This document shows positions 7,277 through 15,240 of a DNA stretch of 52,575 nt, one piece after another (the stretch's first letter is position 1; each line of letters starts with the position of its first letter). The position numbers and the translations under genes are program-made. The notes beneath the pieces were generated by a model. It made no database searches. It had not been told where the DNA came from and saw only the letters and a list, made by a program, of their open reading frames with translations. This stretch comes from Muribaculaceae bacterium (lineage in GTDB: Bacteria; Bacteroidota; Bacteroidia; Bacteroidales; Muribaculaceae): contig JAFZAC010000020.1 of NCBI GenBank assembly GCA_017548365.1, positions 1 to 52,575 on the forward strand. The letters run 5' to 3'.

Positions 7277-8659
7277 TCACATAGCGTTCTGCTCGCCACT
7301 GATGGCATTGACAACTGTGAGGAACATTATCTTGATGTCAAGCATAAAGTTCCAATTCTCGGCATACCAAACGTCATACTCCACGCGTTTCTCCATCTTC
7401 CAAAGCTCATCGGTTGGTCCACGAAATCCGTTCACCTGAGCCCATCCAGTAATGCCAGGTTTAAGAGTGTGACGTAGCATATATTTGTCGATTAACTCAC
7501 TATATTCTTGAGTTTGCTGCACCATGTGAGGACGTGGTCCCACAATCGACATATCGCCCATGAACACATTGATGAACTGCGGCAACTCATCAAGGCTTGT
7601 CTTCCTGATGAAATTGCCAAACTTTGTCTTGCGAGGGTCATCCTTGGTTGCTTGCAACGAGTCGCTCTTGTCATTGACACGCATTGAGCGGAATTTCAAG
7701 CAATTGAACGACTTTCCGCGATAGCCTGTGCGCTCCTGCTTGAAGAACACAGGTCCTGGTGAAGACAATTTCACGCCTATAGCAATTGGCAGGAATATTA
7801 TGGGCGAAAACAACAGCACAATCGACGAGACGAGCAAGTCGAAACCGCGTTTAATCGCCATATTCACAGGATTATTCAGTGGATGAGGATGAATTGATAG
7901 AACAGGTACAGCACCAAAGTTCTCAATCTCAAAACGACGAGATATGTATTTACTGAACTGTGGCACATAGAAGAAATCGATGGCGTTGCGCTCGGCAAGG
8001 CTGATGATATTCTGCAGCTCTTGACGCTCGTTCTCAGGAATGGCACAATAAACCTCGTCGACAGAATTCTCGGCTACAAACTGCTCCAAATCACCAATGC
8101 TTCCTTTGTAATAAGATATATCGGTAGCAGGTTCATCACTGAAGAAACCCACTATGTGATATCCATAGCCCTGATCATGCTCCAGCTCTTGCATCAATCT
8201 CACGCCGGCACCCGAGGTTCCACTGCCCACTATAACTATTCGCTTATAGTTGAAGCCTTTGCTTCGATACCACTTGAGCAGCTTTCTCGACACAATCCAC
8301 CATAACGATAGTGCGGCAGTGAAAATTAAATAGAATAGAATTATTGTCTTCCACGACAAATCGAGGTCCACAAACGAAAGCAGCATCAAGAAAATCACCG
8401 AATGAAGCAGTACATACTTGAGCAGCAACATCAATACCCTGTCTATATACACCACTCGCTTGTCGTGAAGTGTGCTGAGCACATAAACCACAACAAGAAA
8501 TGCAATATTAAGCATCAGCCACACTTGCTTGTTATAGAATGGCTGAACTCTGATGTCGGTAAGTAGACAAGTCGTTATGTAAGACGCATTGAGGACAATA
8601 AAGTCAACGACAAGAAATATCCAACGGATAAAATGTCCATATCTACCCTTACTTTTCAA
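7277..8659 (-). CDS. Undecaprenyl-phosphate sugar-1-phosphate transferase (WcaJ/CpsE type)
   Basis: A 460-residue polyprenyl glycosylphosphotransferase that starts exopolysaccharide or O-glycan repeat units on undecaprenyl phosphate. Four N-terminal membrane helices lie within residues 10-130, then a Rossmann-like CoA-binding domain (VIVGSGTSGAGVRLM). The catalytic domain begins at KRGFDLL and holds FKQERTGYRGKSFNCLKFRSM, TSLDELPQFINVFMGDMSIVGPRP and KPGITGWAQVNGFRG. The start is a TTG at 8659; no ATG lies before the first membrane helix. No glycosyltransferase neighbours are present, so it is an isolated initiating enzyme. Confidence 0.9.
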   Translation of the reverse strand: MKSKGRYGHFIRWIFLVVDFIVLNASYITTCLLTDIRVQPFYNKQVWLMLNIAFLVVVYVLSTLHDKRVVYIDRVLMLLLKYVLLHSVIFLMLLSFVDLDLSWKTIILFYLIFTAALSLWWIVSRKLLKWYRSKGFNYKRIVIVGSGTSGAGVRLMQELEHDQGYGYHIVGFFSDEPATDISYYKGSIGDLEQFVAENSVDEVYCAIPENERQELQNIISLAERNAIDFFYVPQFSKYISRRFEIENFGAVPVLSIHPHPLNNPVNMAIKRGFDLLVSSIVLLFSPIIFLPIAIGVKLSSPGPVFFKQERTGYRGKSFNCLKFRSMRVNDKSDSLQATKDDPRKTKFGNFIRKTSLDELPQFINVFMGDMSIVGPRPHMVQQTQEYSELIDKYMLRHTLKPGITGWAQVNGFRGPTDELWKMEKRVEYDVWYAENWNFMLDIKIMFLTVVNAISGEQNAM

Positions 8660-8683
8660 CGCTTCAATATTTCTTGATAAAGT

Positions 8684-8718
8684 CCACTCTCTGCATAACA
8701 GTTTGTTGCAGAGAGTGG
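8684..8718 (-). terminator. 12-bp perfect inverted repeat between DUF349 gene and sugar transferase
   Basis: CCACTCTCTGCA at 8684-8695 pairs with TGCAGAGAGTGG at 8707-8718 across an 11-base loop. It lies just after the DUF349 stop and 25 bases before the transferase start. It lacks a strong T-run on the minus strand, so it may be a weak terminator, a processing site or a translation-control hairpin. Confidence 0.5.
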
Positions 8719-8731
8719 CTTATTGATTGGA

Positions 8732-10954
8732 TCAAATTTTTTCGTCTATAATCTTTATCTTCTGCTCAAGCAGTGCAATCTCGTCTTTGAGATTAGAAAT
8801 CTTGCGCTCCAGCTCTTTGACGATGGTGTTACCGTCTTTTGAACGTGCAGTGAAGAATCCCATGTTGTTCTCATAGGTCTTAAGCTCGTTGCACTTCTGC
8901 TCAAACGCTCTTACCAGTCTTTCTCTCTCGTGGTAAACCTTGTCACCGCCCGACTGGCTGATAGAGTTCTCAAAGTTGGTGAGTCGAGCACGGAAGGCTT
9001 TCATGTCAAACTTCTCAAATGCCTTGTCAATAGCCTCCTTGTATTGAGCGTAGATTTTGTCTTTCTCTTTATAAGGCACGTGACCTATTGACTGCCATTT
9101 CGACATGAGGTCTCTAATCTTTTGAGGTGCTTCCTCGTCATCGGTCTCCAGGATAGCATTTATTTGAGCGATAACCTCTTTCTTGGCCTTCAGGTTGTCG
9201 TGCTCTACCGAGCGCTGGCTGGAGGTCTGTTTCTTCTTCTCCTCAAAGAAATGGTCACAGGCAGTAATGAAACGTTTCCACACGGCATCGCTGTGTTTCT
9301 TCACTACTGGTCCAATGGTCTTCCATTCTTTCTGTAGTGCGATAAGAGCATCGGTTGTAGACTTCCAGTCGGTAGAGTCCATCAATGCCTCCGCTTTCTC
9401 GCACAACTCATTCTTCTTTGCCAAATTTGATGCCAGCTCTTCCTTCATTGTCTTGAAGAATGCTGCCTTCTTTGCAAAGAAATCGTCGCATGAGCTGCGG
9501 AAGCGGGCAAACAATGCTGCATTTACCTTGCGGGATGCAAATCCAAGTTTCTTCCACTCTTCCTGCAGACCAATAATCTGTTTAGTCACTTCGTCCCATG
9601 CTGCATAGGTCTTCAGGCCGTCGGTCTCAATCTGCTCGATTTTCTCGCACAGAGCGGTCTTGGCCTCAGCATTCTCTTTCTCGGCGGCCTTACGGGTCTC
9701 GAAAAATGCCTGATGCTTTTTATTTATCACCGACGAAGCAGTTTTGAACCTTGCCCATAGTGGCTCCCTGATATCTTTTGCCACAGGACCTGTTTCGCGC
9801 CACTTGTCATGAAGTGCCTGGAGTTTCTTGAAGGCGGCAATAACATCGGTCTCTTCATCAAGAGCCTCAGCCTCCTCACAAAGTCTCTGCTTGATTTCAA
9901 GGTTCTTCTTGAAGTCATAGTCACGCAGTTCCTTGTTCATCTTCAACAAGTCGTAGAAGTTCTCTATTGCTTGCTGGTAGGCCTTCCACACCTCGGTAGT
10001 GTTTGCCGAAGGAACCTCTCCTATCGCCTTGAACTCCTGCTGAAGTTGCTGAACGTGAGAGAATTGCTTGTTGATATTATCGGGGTCTTGAGAGATAGTG
10101 TTTATCTCATCAATTATTTGTTGTTTCTTTTCGAGATTGGATTTCTTCACAGCATCTTGCTCGGCATTGAACTCGGCGCGTTTTTCCTTGAACTCTCCAA
10201 GGAGCTCTTTGAGCTTTGCTTCTGTCTCGTCTTCTTGAGGTGCAAAAGCAGCTTCCTCATTGCCCTTGGCAAGGAACTCTTCTTTCTCCTTGGCAAGCTC
10301 TTCTTTACGCAATGCGAAGAACGCCGATTTAATTTGAGCTACTCGATCTTTAACGCTTTCTACAGGCAGAGCAAGCAGTTTCTCAAGCTCGGCAACAAGA
10401 CCGTTTTTATCAAGAGTGGTGAGATCCACCTTAGGCAGCTCAACTTCTTCAGCAACTGGCTCTTGAGGCTTTTCTTCCTCGACAGGCTCCTCTGCTACTG
10501 GCTCTTGAGGCTTCTCTTCCTCTACAGGCTCCTCAGCTACTGGCTCTTGAGGCTTCTCTTCCTCGGCTGGTTCCTCGGCTACCGGCTCTTGAGGCTTCTC
10601 TTCCTCGACAGGCTCCTCGGCTACCGGCTCTAGAGGCTTCTCTTCCTCAACTGGCTCCTCAGCAACTGGCTCTTGAGGCTTCTCTTCCTCGGCTGGCTCC
10701 TCGGCTACTGGCTCTTGAGGTTTCTCTTCCTCGACAGGCTCCTCAGCTACTGGCTCTTGAGGCTTCTCTTCCTCGACAGGCTCCTCTGCTACTGGCTCTT
10801 GATTATTAACTTGATTTTCAACTGCTACATCGGTTTTCTCCTCTGTAGATTTGTTCTCTACTGACTCTGCGGCATTAACAGCCTCAGTTTCAGGATTCAG
10901 GGTTACGTCTTTCTCGATATTTTCCATCGATTCCGACTTTTCACGCGTTACCAT
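8732..10954 (-). CDS. DUF349 domain protein with Glu/Pro-rich N-terminal repeats
   Basis: A 740-residue, highly charged helical protein. After a 50-residue leader come eight copies of a 14-residue repeat, EPVAEEPVEEEKPQ, and a partial ninth (about residues 53-170). From about 210 to 690 there are consecutive DUF349 modules, each marked by a Trp-containing helix such as LQKEWKTIGPV or LHDKWRETGPV. A coiled coil closes the C-terminus. DUF349 proteins are common in Bacteroidota and of unknown function. The ATG at 10954 is chosen; another at 10927 has a better GGAA site. The repeats are likely an extended, disordered spacer. Confidence 0.85.
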   Translation of the reverse strand: MVTREKSESMENIEKDVTLNPETEAVNAAESVENKSTEEKTDVAVENQVNNQEPVAEEPVEEEKPQEPVAEEPVEEEKPQEPVAEEPAEEEKPQEPVAEEPVEEEKPLEPVAEEPVEEEKPQEPVAEEPAEEEKPQEPVAEEPVEEEKPQEPVAEEPVEEEKPQEPVAEEVELPKVDLTTLDKNGLVAELEKLLALPVESVKDRVAQIKSAFFALRKEELAKEKEEFLAKGNEEAAFAPQEDETEAKLKELLGEFKEKRAEFNAEQDAVKKSNLEKKQQIIDEINTISQDPDNINKQFSHVQQLQQEFKAIGEVPSANTTEVWKAYQQAIENFYDLLKMNKELRDYDFKKNLEIKQRLCEEAEALDEETDVIAAFKKLQALHDKWRETGPVAKDIREPLWARFKTASSVINKKHQAFFETRKAAEKENAEAKTALCEKIEQIETDGLKTYAAWDEVTKQIIGLQEEWKKLGFASRKVNAALFARFRSSCDDFFAKKAAFFKTMKEELASNLAKKNELCEKAEALMDSTDWKSTTDALIALQKEWKTIGPVVKKHSDAVWKRFITACDHFFEEKKKQTSSQRSVEHDNLKAKKEVIAQINAILETDDEEAPQKIRDLMSKWQSIGHVPYKEKDKIYAQYKEAIDKAFEKFDMKAFRARLTNFENSISQSGGDKVYHERERLVRAFEQKCNELKTYENNMGFFTARSKDGNTIVKELERKISNLKDEIALLEQKIKIIDEKI
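10463..10798 (-). repeat. Eight 42-bp tandem coding repeats
   Basis: The region encoding the EPVAEEPxEEEKPx units is eight near-identical 42-base copies. Only silent changes, Val/Ala swaps and one Gln-to-Leu change are seen. Copy number is liable to change by slippage without shifting frame. Confidence 0.85.
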
Positions 10955-11032
10955 AATAAACAATTTTAAAAGGTATATTTAACCTAATTTTTAATTTTAA
11001 CCCCAAAAATACTACTTTTTTGTAATATGGAG

Positions 11033-11064
11033 AAAAAAAACGGCTGTTTTTTCTAAAAACAACC
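11033..11064 (-). terminator. Terminator of the M16 peptidase operon
   Basis: On the minus strand GGTTGTTTTT pairs with AAAAACAGCC (one mismatch) around a 3-base loop, followed by G and a run of eight T. It lies 50 bases after the peptidase stop. Confidence 0.65.
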
Positions 11065-11113
11065 ATTATTTTTTATCCTAACGACTAAATCTTATAAAAA
11101 AGTAATACTAAGC

Positions 11114-12352
11114 TCACGCATCAGGTCCATAGAAAATCAATGAACAATTGTCATCATCAAGAATGCGTGATGCCACTTCCTGAACTTCTTCACTTTTCAC
11201 AGCTCGGTATTTATCGTTCTCGACATTTATTCCATTTGCTCCCCACATCAATTCATGGTTGCATAGCGACACTGCCTTCTCGGCATAGCCCACATTCTCA
11301 AACAACTTGTTCGACAGGTATTTATTTACACACTTGACCAGTTCGCCATCATCCACTCCATCGTCTATCAATTGGGTGAGCACACTGTCGATTGCCGCAT
11401 TGGCTTTTTCAAATGCCACTCCATCGGCCAGCCGAGCTCTTATATAGAACAAGCCTGGGTCGCGAGAGCCCATAACCGATGCATCAATATCGGCAAACAT
11501 ATCGGTTCCTTGAATCAGTTGACGATAAAACCTTGACGACAGACCATTGCCAAGCACATCGCTCAGCAAGTCCGTTGCAGCATAATCCTCATCACATCGG
11601 CTACACATGTGATAGACACGGAATATCATGTTGCTTGGCACCTCGCTTGTGTGTGACAAGAACTTTTTCCCTTTCTGCTCTGGTTCTTGTGGCAATTTTC
11701 TTGTTATAGGCTCACATGACTCAATATCGCCAAACCATTTCTCGACTAGCTTGACAGCTGTCTCAAATTCCACATTTCCCGAAATTGATATGACCAGATT
11801 TCCAATGTTGTAATAACGACGGTGGAAATCTAAAATATCATTGTCAGTAAACGTTTCTATCGTCGCAGTGTCAAGACCTATCGTTGGCCACCTATAAGGA
11901 TGTTTCTCATAAGCCAAGCCATGCATCAAGTGCAAAACATCACCGTATGGTTGGTTTAAGTAGCGCTGCTTAAATTCCTCAATCACAACGCTTTTCTGAA
12001 CTTCAATATTTTGAGCTGTCAGATTCAGGTTTAGCAGCCTCTCACTCTCGAGCCACAGGGCGGTTTCAATGTTGTGACCAGGAAGGATGTCGTAGTAATT
12101 TGTCACATCCACACTGGTCCACGCATTGCTGTCGCCACCGGCACGTTGCAGCATGTCGTCAAACTTTTCTACATGCTTCGTGCCCGAAAACATGAGATGT
12201 TCCATCAAGTGCGCAAGGCCTGTCTTGCTGGGATGCTCGTCTCTCGACCCAACATCATATAGCAGATTGACAGCAACCATCATGGTTGTTGCGTCATAGT
12301 GGTGAACGAGCCTTAGACCATTGCTAAAGCGGTGGCAGGTGAAGTCAATCAT
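11114..12352 (-). CDS. M16 family zinc metallopeptidase
   Basis: A 412-residue member of the insulinase/mitochondrial processing peptidase family. The inverted zinc motif HLMEH is at residues 48-52, and the distal ligand Glu lies in KSVVIEEFKQ near 128. The C-terminal half is the inactive paired domain ending at NCSLIFYG. No signal peptide is evident. Most Bacteroidota encode such single-ring-half M16 proteins in pairs; here no partner lies alongside. Its ATG overlaps the cyclophilin stop by four bases (ATGA), so the two are coupled. Confidence 0.9.
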   Translation of the reverse strand: MIDFTCHRFSNGLRLVHHYDATTMMVAVNLLYDVGSRDEHPSKTGLAHLMEHLMFSGTKHVEKFDDMLQRAGGDSNAWTSVDVTNYYDILPGHNIETALWLESERLLNLNLTAQNIEVQKSVVIEEFKQRYLNQPYGDVLHLMHGLAYEKHPYRWPTIGLDTATIETFTDNDILDFHRRYYNIGNLVISISGNVEFETAVKLVEKWFGDIESCEPITRKLPQEPEQKGKKFLSHTSEVPSNMIFRVYHMCSRCDEDYAATDLLSDVLGNGLSSRFYRQLIQGTDMFADIDASVMGSRDPGLFYIRARLADGVAFEKANAAIDSVLTQLIDDGVDDGELVKCVNKYLSNKLFENVGYAEKAVSLCNHELMWGANGINVENDKYRAVKSEEVQEVASRILDDDNCSLIFYGPDA

Positions 12353-13227
12353 TGAATGATTGTTGCCTTGATGATTTTCACATCACTCACAGGGCGGTCA
12401 TGATTGCCTGTCTCTACATTCTCTATCTTTTCTACTACATCCAAGCCTGACACAACTTCGCCAAACACGGTGTACTGACCATCAAGGTGAGGAGCACCGC
12501 CCACGGTGGAGTAATCACGCATCTGTGATTCCGTGAATTTCACTGGATTAGTCGCATAATTAGCCTCGGTTATTGCAATCAATTCATTCTGCAAGTTATT
12601 CAATGCAACAGTGTCGCCCTGCTGCTGGTAGGTCATGATTTCCTGCATGCGCGACTGGGCAAGCTGTTGGAAAATCTGACCTTTGCGTTGCTCACCCATT
12701 CGCTCAGCCATCATCTCAAGCTGACCAGTCGAGAAACGGCGACCAGTAACAATATAGAACTGAGAACCAGAGCTCTTGCGCTCGGGATTGGTTTCATCAC
12801 CCTCGCGAGCGGCAGCAAGGGCACCGCGTTTGTGGTAGTATTGGGGATAAACAAATTCTGCGTCAATATCATAGTCAGGACCTCCACTGCCTAGGAATGC
12901 GTCGACTGTAGCATTTTTCGAATCAGGATCTCCTGTCTGAATCATGAAATCCTTAATCACCCTGTGAAACAGCACACCATCATAATAGCCTTCCTTTACT
13001 AGCTTTATGAAATTGTCGCGATGCTTAGGGGTTTCGTTATACAATACGATTTCTATGTTTCCAAAGGTTGTCTCTAGCAACACCTTGGTACGGTTGTCTT
13101 GTTGTTCATTTTGTTGCATAGCGGTAGAGTTGTTTGCTTTAATAGAAGTCGTTGTAAAAACAACTGCACATGCGGCAAGCATTATCGATGCCGCCAGTGC
13201 TATTCTTGTCTTGTTTTTCAGTTTCAT
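12349..13227 (-). CDS. Cyclophilin-type peptidyl-prolyl isomerase, exported
   Basis: A 292-residue cyclophilin. The signal segment ends in LAAC (Cys20), a candidate lipobox. The catalytic core starts near residue 48 with LLETTFGNIEIVLY and has FHRVIKDFMIQTGDP. An insertion of about 75 residues rich in Gln and Met separates SGSQFYIVTGRRFS from the last strands GGAPHLDGQYTVFGEV. This larger periplasmic form with a helical insert is common in Bacteroidota. It probably assists envelope protein folding. It lies 30 bases after the 142-residue gene and is coupled to the M16 peptidase. Confidence 0.9.
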   Translation of the reverse strand: MKLKNKTRIALAASIMLAACAVVFTTTSIKANNSTAMQQNEQQDNRTKVLLETTFGNIEIVLYNETPKHRDNFIKLVKEGYYDGVLFHRVIKDFMIQTGDPDSKNATVDAFLGSGGPDYDIDAEFVYPQYYHKRGALAAAREGDETNPERKSSGSQFYIVTGRRFSTGQLEMMAERMGEQRKGQIFQQLAQSRMQEIMTYQQQGDTVALNNLQNELIAITEANYATNPVKFTESQMRDYSTVGGAPHLDGQYTVFGEVVSGLDVVEKIENVETGNHDRPVSDVKIIKATIIQ

Positions 13228-13257
13228 AATGATAAAAATTGAGATTATATAATATAA

Positions 13258-13686
13258 TTACATCCCCACTGGATAAAGTCGCTTGTAGACGCGGCGGAAG
13301 TTATCGTCGATGGCAACGAGTGATTCTGCACGCTCCTTATAGTCGTCTCCCCAAATCGACGCAGCGAGAATGCCAAGATAGGCGCGCTCACGGTCTACGG
13401 TTATCTCGGCTTTTATCAAGCGGTCGATCTGTGGGGCAAAACCTTCCTTGTCGATAGCGTTGAGGTAGCGGGCTGTGCTGACCACAAACTGACCCGTCTT
13501 GTCCACATTTATAATATTGTCGACAAGTTCATCAATTTCTTGAGCAAAATCAGCTTTATTGATATTATTGGCTATATACTCATACGTGAGCAGGCCGTTT
13601 TCATCTTTCTCCAGTCGGTGCTTTATTTGATCATCCATATAAAAACAGTTTTCATTGACTCCCACAACCAGGAGCTTAGTTTTCAA
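13258..13686 (-). CDS. Conserved-looking hypothetical protein, acidic
   Basis: An acidic protein of up to 142 residues without signal or membrane segments. It has EIDELVDNIINVDKTGQFVVSTARYLNAIDKE in the middle and a Trp-Gly-Asp-Asp-Tyr near residue 112. I do not recognise it with certainty. The annotated start is TTG at 13686, and a -7-like box (TAAATTTG, 13698-13691) lies only four bases upstream, so this start would be almost leaderless. An ATG at 13638 gives a 126-residue alternative with a normal leader. It is first in a likely operon with the cyclophilin and M16 peptidase. Confidence 0.7.
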   Translation of the reverse strand: MKTKLLVVGVNENCFYMDDQIKHRLEKDENGLLTYEYIANNINKADFAQEIDELVDNIINVDKTGQFVVSTARYLNAIDKEGFAPQIDRLIKAEITVDRERAYLGILAASIWGDDYKERAESLVAIDDNFRRVYKRLYPVGM

Positions 13687-13769
13687 GTTGCAAATTTAGA
13701 AAAAAATTCTCAATAAAAAAATATCCCTCCTTTTTTTCCTTTTCTTCCTTTCACTCCATTTTTTTAACA

Positions 13770-13801
13770 TTGCTCTCTCAATCACTCTTTTCCTACCTTT
13801 G
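13770..13801 (+). promoter_or_regulatory. Promoter of the orphan ATPase gene
   Basis: TTG at 13770-13772 and TACCTTTG at 13794-13801 are spaced by 21 bases. The predicted start near 13805 gives a leader of about 20 A-rich bases before the ATG at 13825. Confidence 0.62.
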
Positions 13802-13824
13802 TGATATAACATTAAAAAAAAACT

Positions 13825-14937
13825 ATGAGCAACAAACCTAAAATTTTCCGTAACGCGCTAAAAGCAAGCGACAAGCAACATCGCAAAACATACTGTAGCA
13901 TCATCCCTTCTATCTTCACATGTGACACAAAACCTAAGCAGGAACCTGAGTTCGACTCCACCAACCTCTGGCAGGGACTGTGGGCGCAAGGCGAGATGGC
14001 ATGCCTTTTCGGCACGCCATGCGTCGGCAAGTCCATCCTCGCCATGCAAATCGCTAAAGATCTGCAAGACAGAGGCCTGAAAGTCATCTACTTCGACCTT
14101 GAGAACGTCATTTACCCTGTAAATCCACTCGTTGACACATGTTCGCCAAGCAACGACGATTGTACTCCCGATGAAAAACTAGATTTTATCGCCAAAGAAA
14201 TTGCCGTTAAAAAACCACAGGCGGTAATCATCGACGACATCAGCTTGCTCATCGAGCCAAAGGATTCCGATTCCATGCGCAAGGCTCTCAATGGGCTGCG
14301 CGTAATATGTAACCACAGTGAAACTGCAATGCTCCTGCTCGCACACTCACGCAAGCGCAAGAGCAAAGACCTCACAACCATCGAAGAGCTGTCGCACCCC
14401 TACGAGATAATGCATGCCTGCGACTCCGTTTTCTCGCTTGCCACGACAAGCAGGCGCAACTCCACCATCTTCCACAAGTCGCACTACATCAAGCAGCACA
14501 AAAACCGAATGGCGCCAGTCATTCTCAGCGATGATGCTGTAATGTCGGCACAACTCGTCAACAACGACGACGGCCACTTCATTTTCACCAATTTCCAGCG
14601 TAATGAGAGCGAGAGACGCTTAGTGCGGGACAACGGTTTCGACTCACGAAACAAAATCAACAATGCCATCGCCCACTACCGCAGCCTTTGCTACTCCACT
14701 CGGGAGATAGCCGCCATTGTAGGACTCTCGCAGGCACAGGTGTCACGCATTGCTAAAGCCCTGCAAGAAGCCGATGCAAGTGATTCATGCAACGTGGAGA
14801 ATAAAACAAGTGATGCAAGTGATTCATGCAAACCAAGTGACGTGAGCAATGAGCTTGAGTCCGGTATTGCGAGTTGCCAACTTGCCACCATAAGTCGCCC
14901 CAAGTGTAATATGCGAAAAGGAGAGCATAGGCGTTGA
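13825..14937 (+). CDS. RepA/DnaB-like AAA ATPase with C-terminal helix-turn-helix
   Basis: A 370-residue RecA-fold ATPase resembling the AAA_25/RepA helicase group. Walker A is GTPCVGKS at 63-70, Walker B AVIIDD at 133-138, and AHSRKRK near 173-179 suits the arginine-finger or sensor region. A helix-turn-helix (STREIAAIVGLSQAQVSRIA, 291-310) follows. A Ser/Asp/Cys-rich tail carries a duplicated DASDSC coded by a 20-base exact repeat. The last 17 residues are encoded by an intergenic repeat unit that begins at 14886. Relatives usually sit in plasmids or mobilisable elements, but no relaxase, integrase or primase is visible. It may be a domesticated remnant. Confidence 0.8.
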   Translation: MSNKPKIFRNALKASDKQHRKTYCSIIPSIFTCDTKPKQEPEFDSTNLWQGLWAQGEMACLFGTPCVGKSILAMQIAKDLQDRGLKVIYFDLENVIYPVNPLVDTCSPSNDDCTPDEKLDFIAKEIAVKKPQAVIIDDISLLIEPKDSDSMRKALNGLRVICNHSETAMLLLAHSRKRKSKDLTTIEELSHPYEIMHACDSVFSLATTSRRNSTIFHKSHYIKQHKNRMAPVILSDDAVMSAQLVNNDDGHFIFTNFQRNESERRLVRDNGFDSRNKINNAIAHYRSLCYSTREIAAIVGLSQAQVSRIAKALQEADASDSCNVENKTSDASDSCKPSDVSNELESGIASCQLATISRPKCNMRKGEHRR

Positions 14938-15203
14938 AAGCATTGCGCAGCATGAGCGGCGTTCAAGAAGCCACCTTTGTAGGGACACGGCATGCCGTGT
15001 CCACGATGACGCAAGGTAACCGCAATCACCATAAGTCGCTCCAAGTGCAGTATGCGAGAAACCAAGCGTGGGCGCTGTTAAAGCATTGCGCCGCATCCGC
15101 GGCGTTCAAGCTACTCCCTCTGTAGGGACACGGCACGCCGTGTCCGCGGTGACCGGAGGCGATTCCCATTGACGCGCCCGTGCGGTCAGGGCATGCCCTG
15201 ACC
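14886..15203. repeat. Composite repeat units with 20-bp palindromes, cluster 1
   Basis: Two related units of about 118 bases start at 14886 and 15027 (141-base period). Each opens with CATAAGTCGC and ends in a 20-bp palindrome built on GGACACGGC-xx-GCCGTGTCC, at 14983-15002 and 15126-15145. A third palindrome of different sequence but the same build, GGTCAGGGCATGCCCTGACC, is at 15184-15203. Flanks TGTAGGG (15121) and CCCTACA (from 15203) face each other. The 303 bases between the ATPase and SUMF1 genes hold nothing else recognisable. Confidence 0.75.
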
Positions 15204-15240
15204 CTACAATTATTGGATGTTTTATCTCTTAAAGGCGAAA

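Noticed and set aside
9809..10864. Leu-rich plus-strand ORFs opposite the DUF349 gene
   Set aside because: The apparent membrane-like Leu/Phe repeats are the reverse reading of Glu/Pro/Lys codons in the repeat array.
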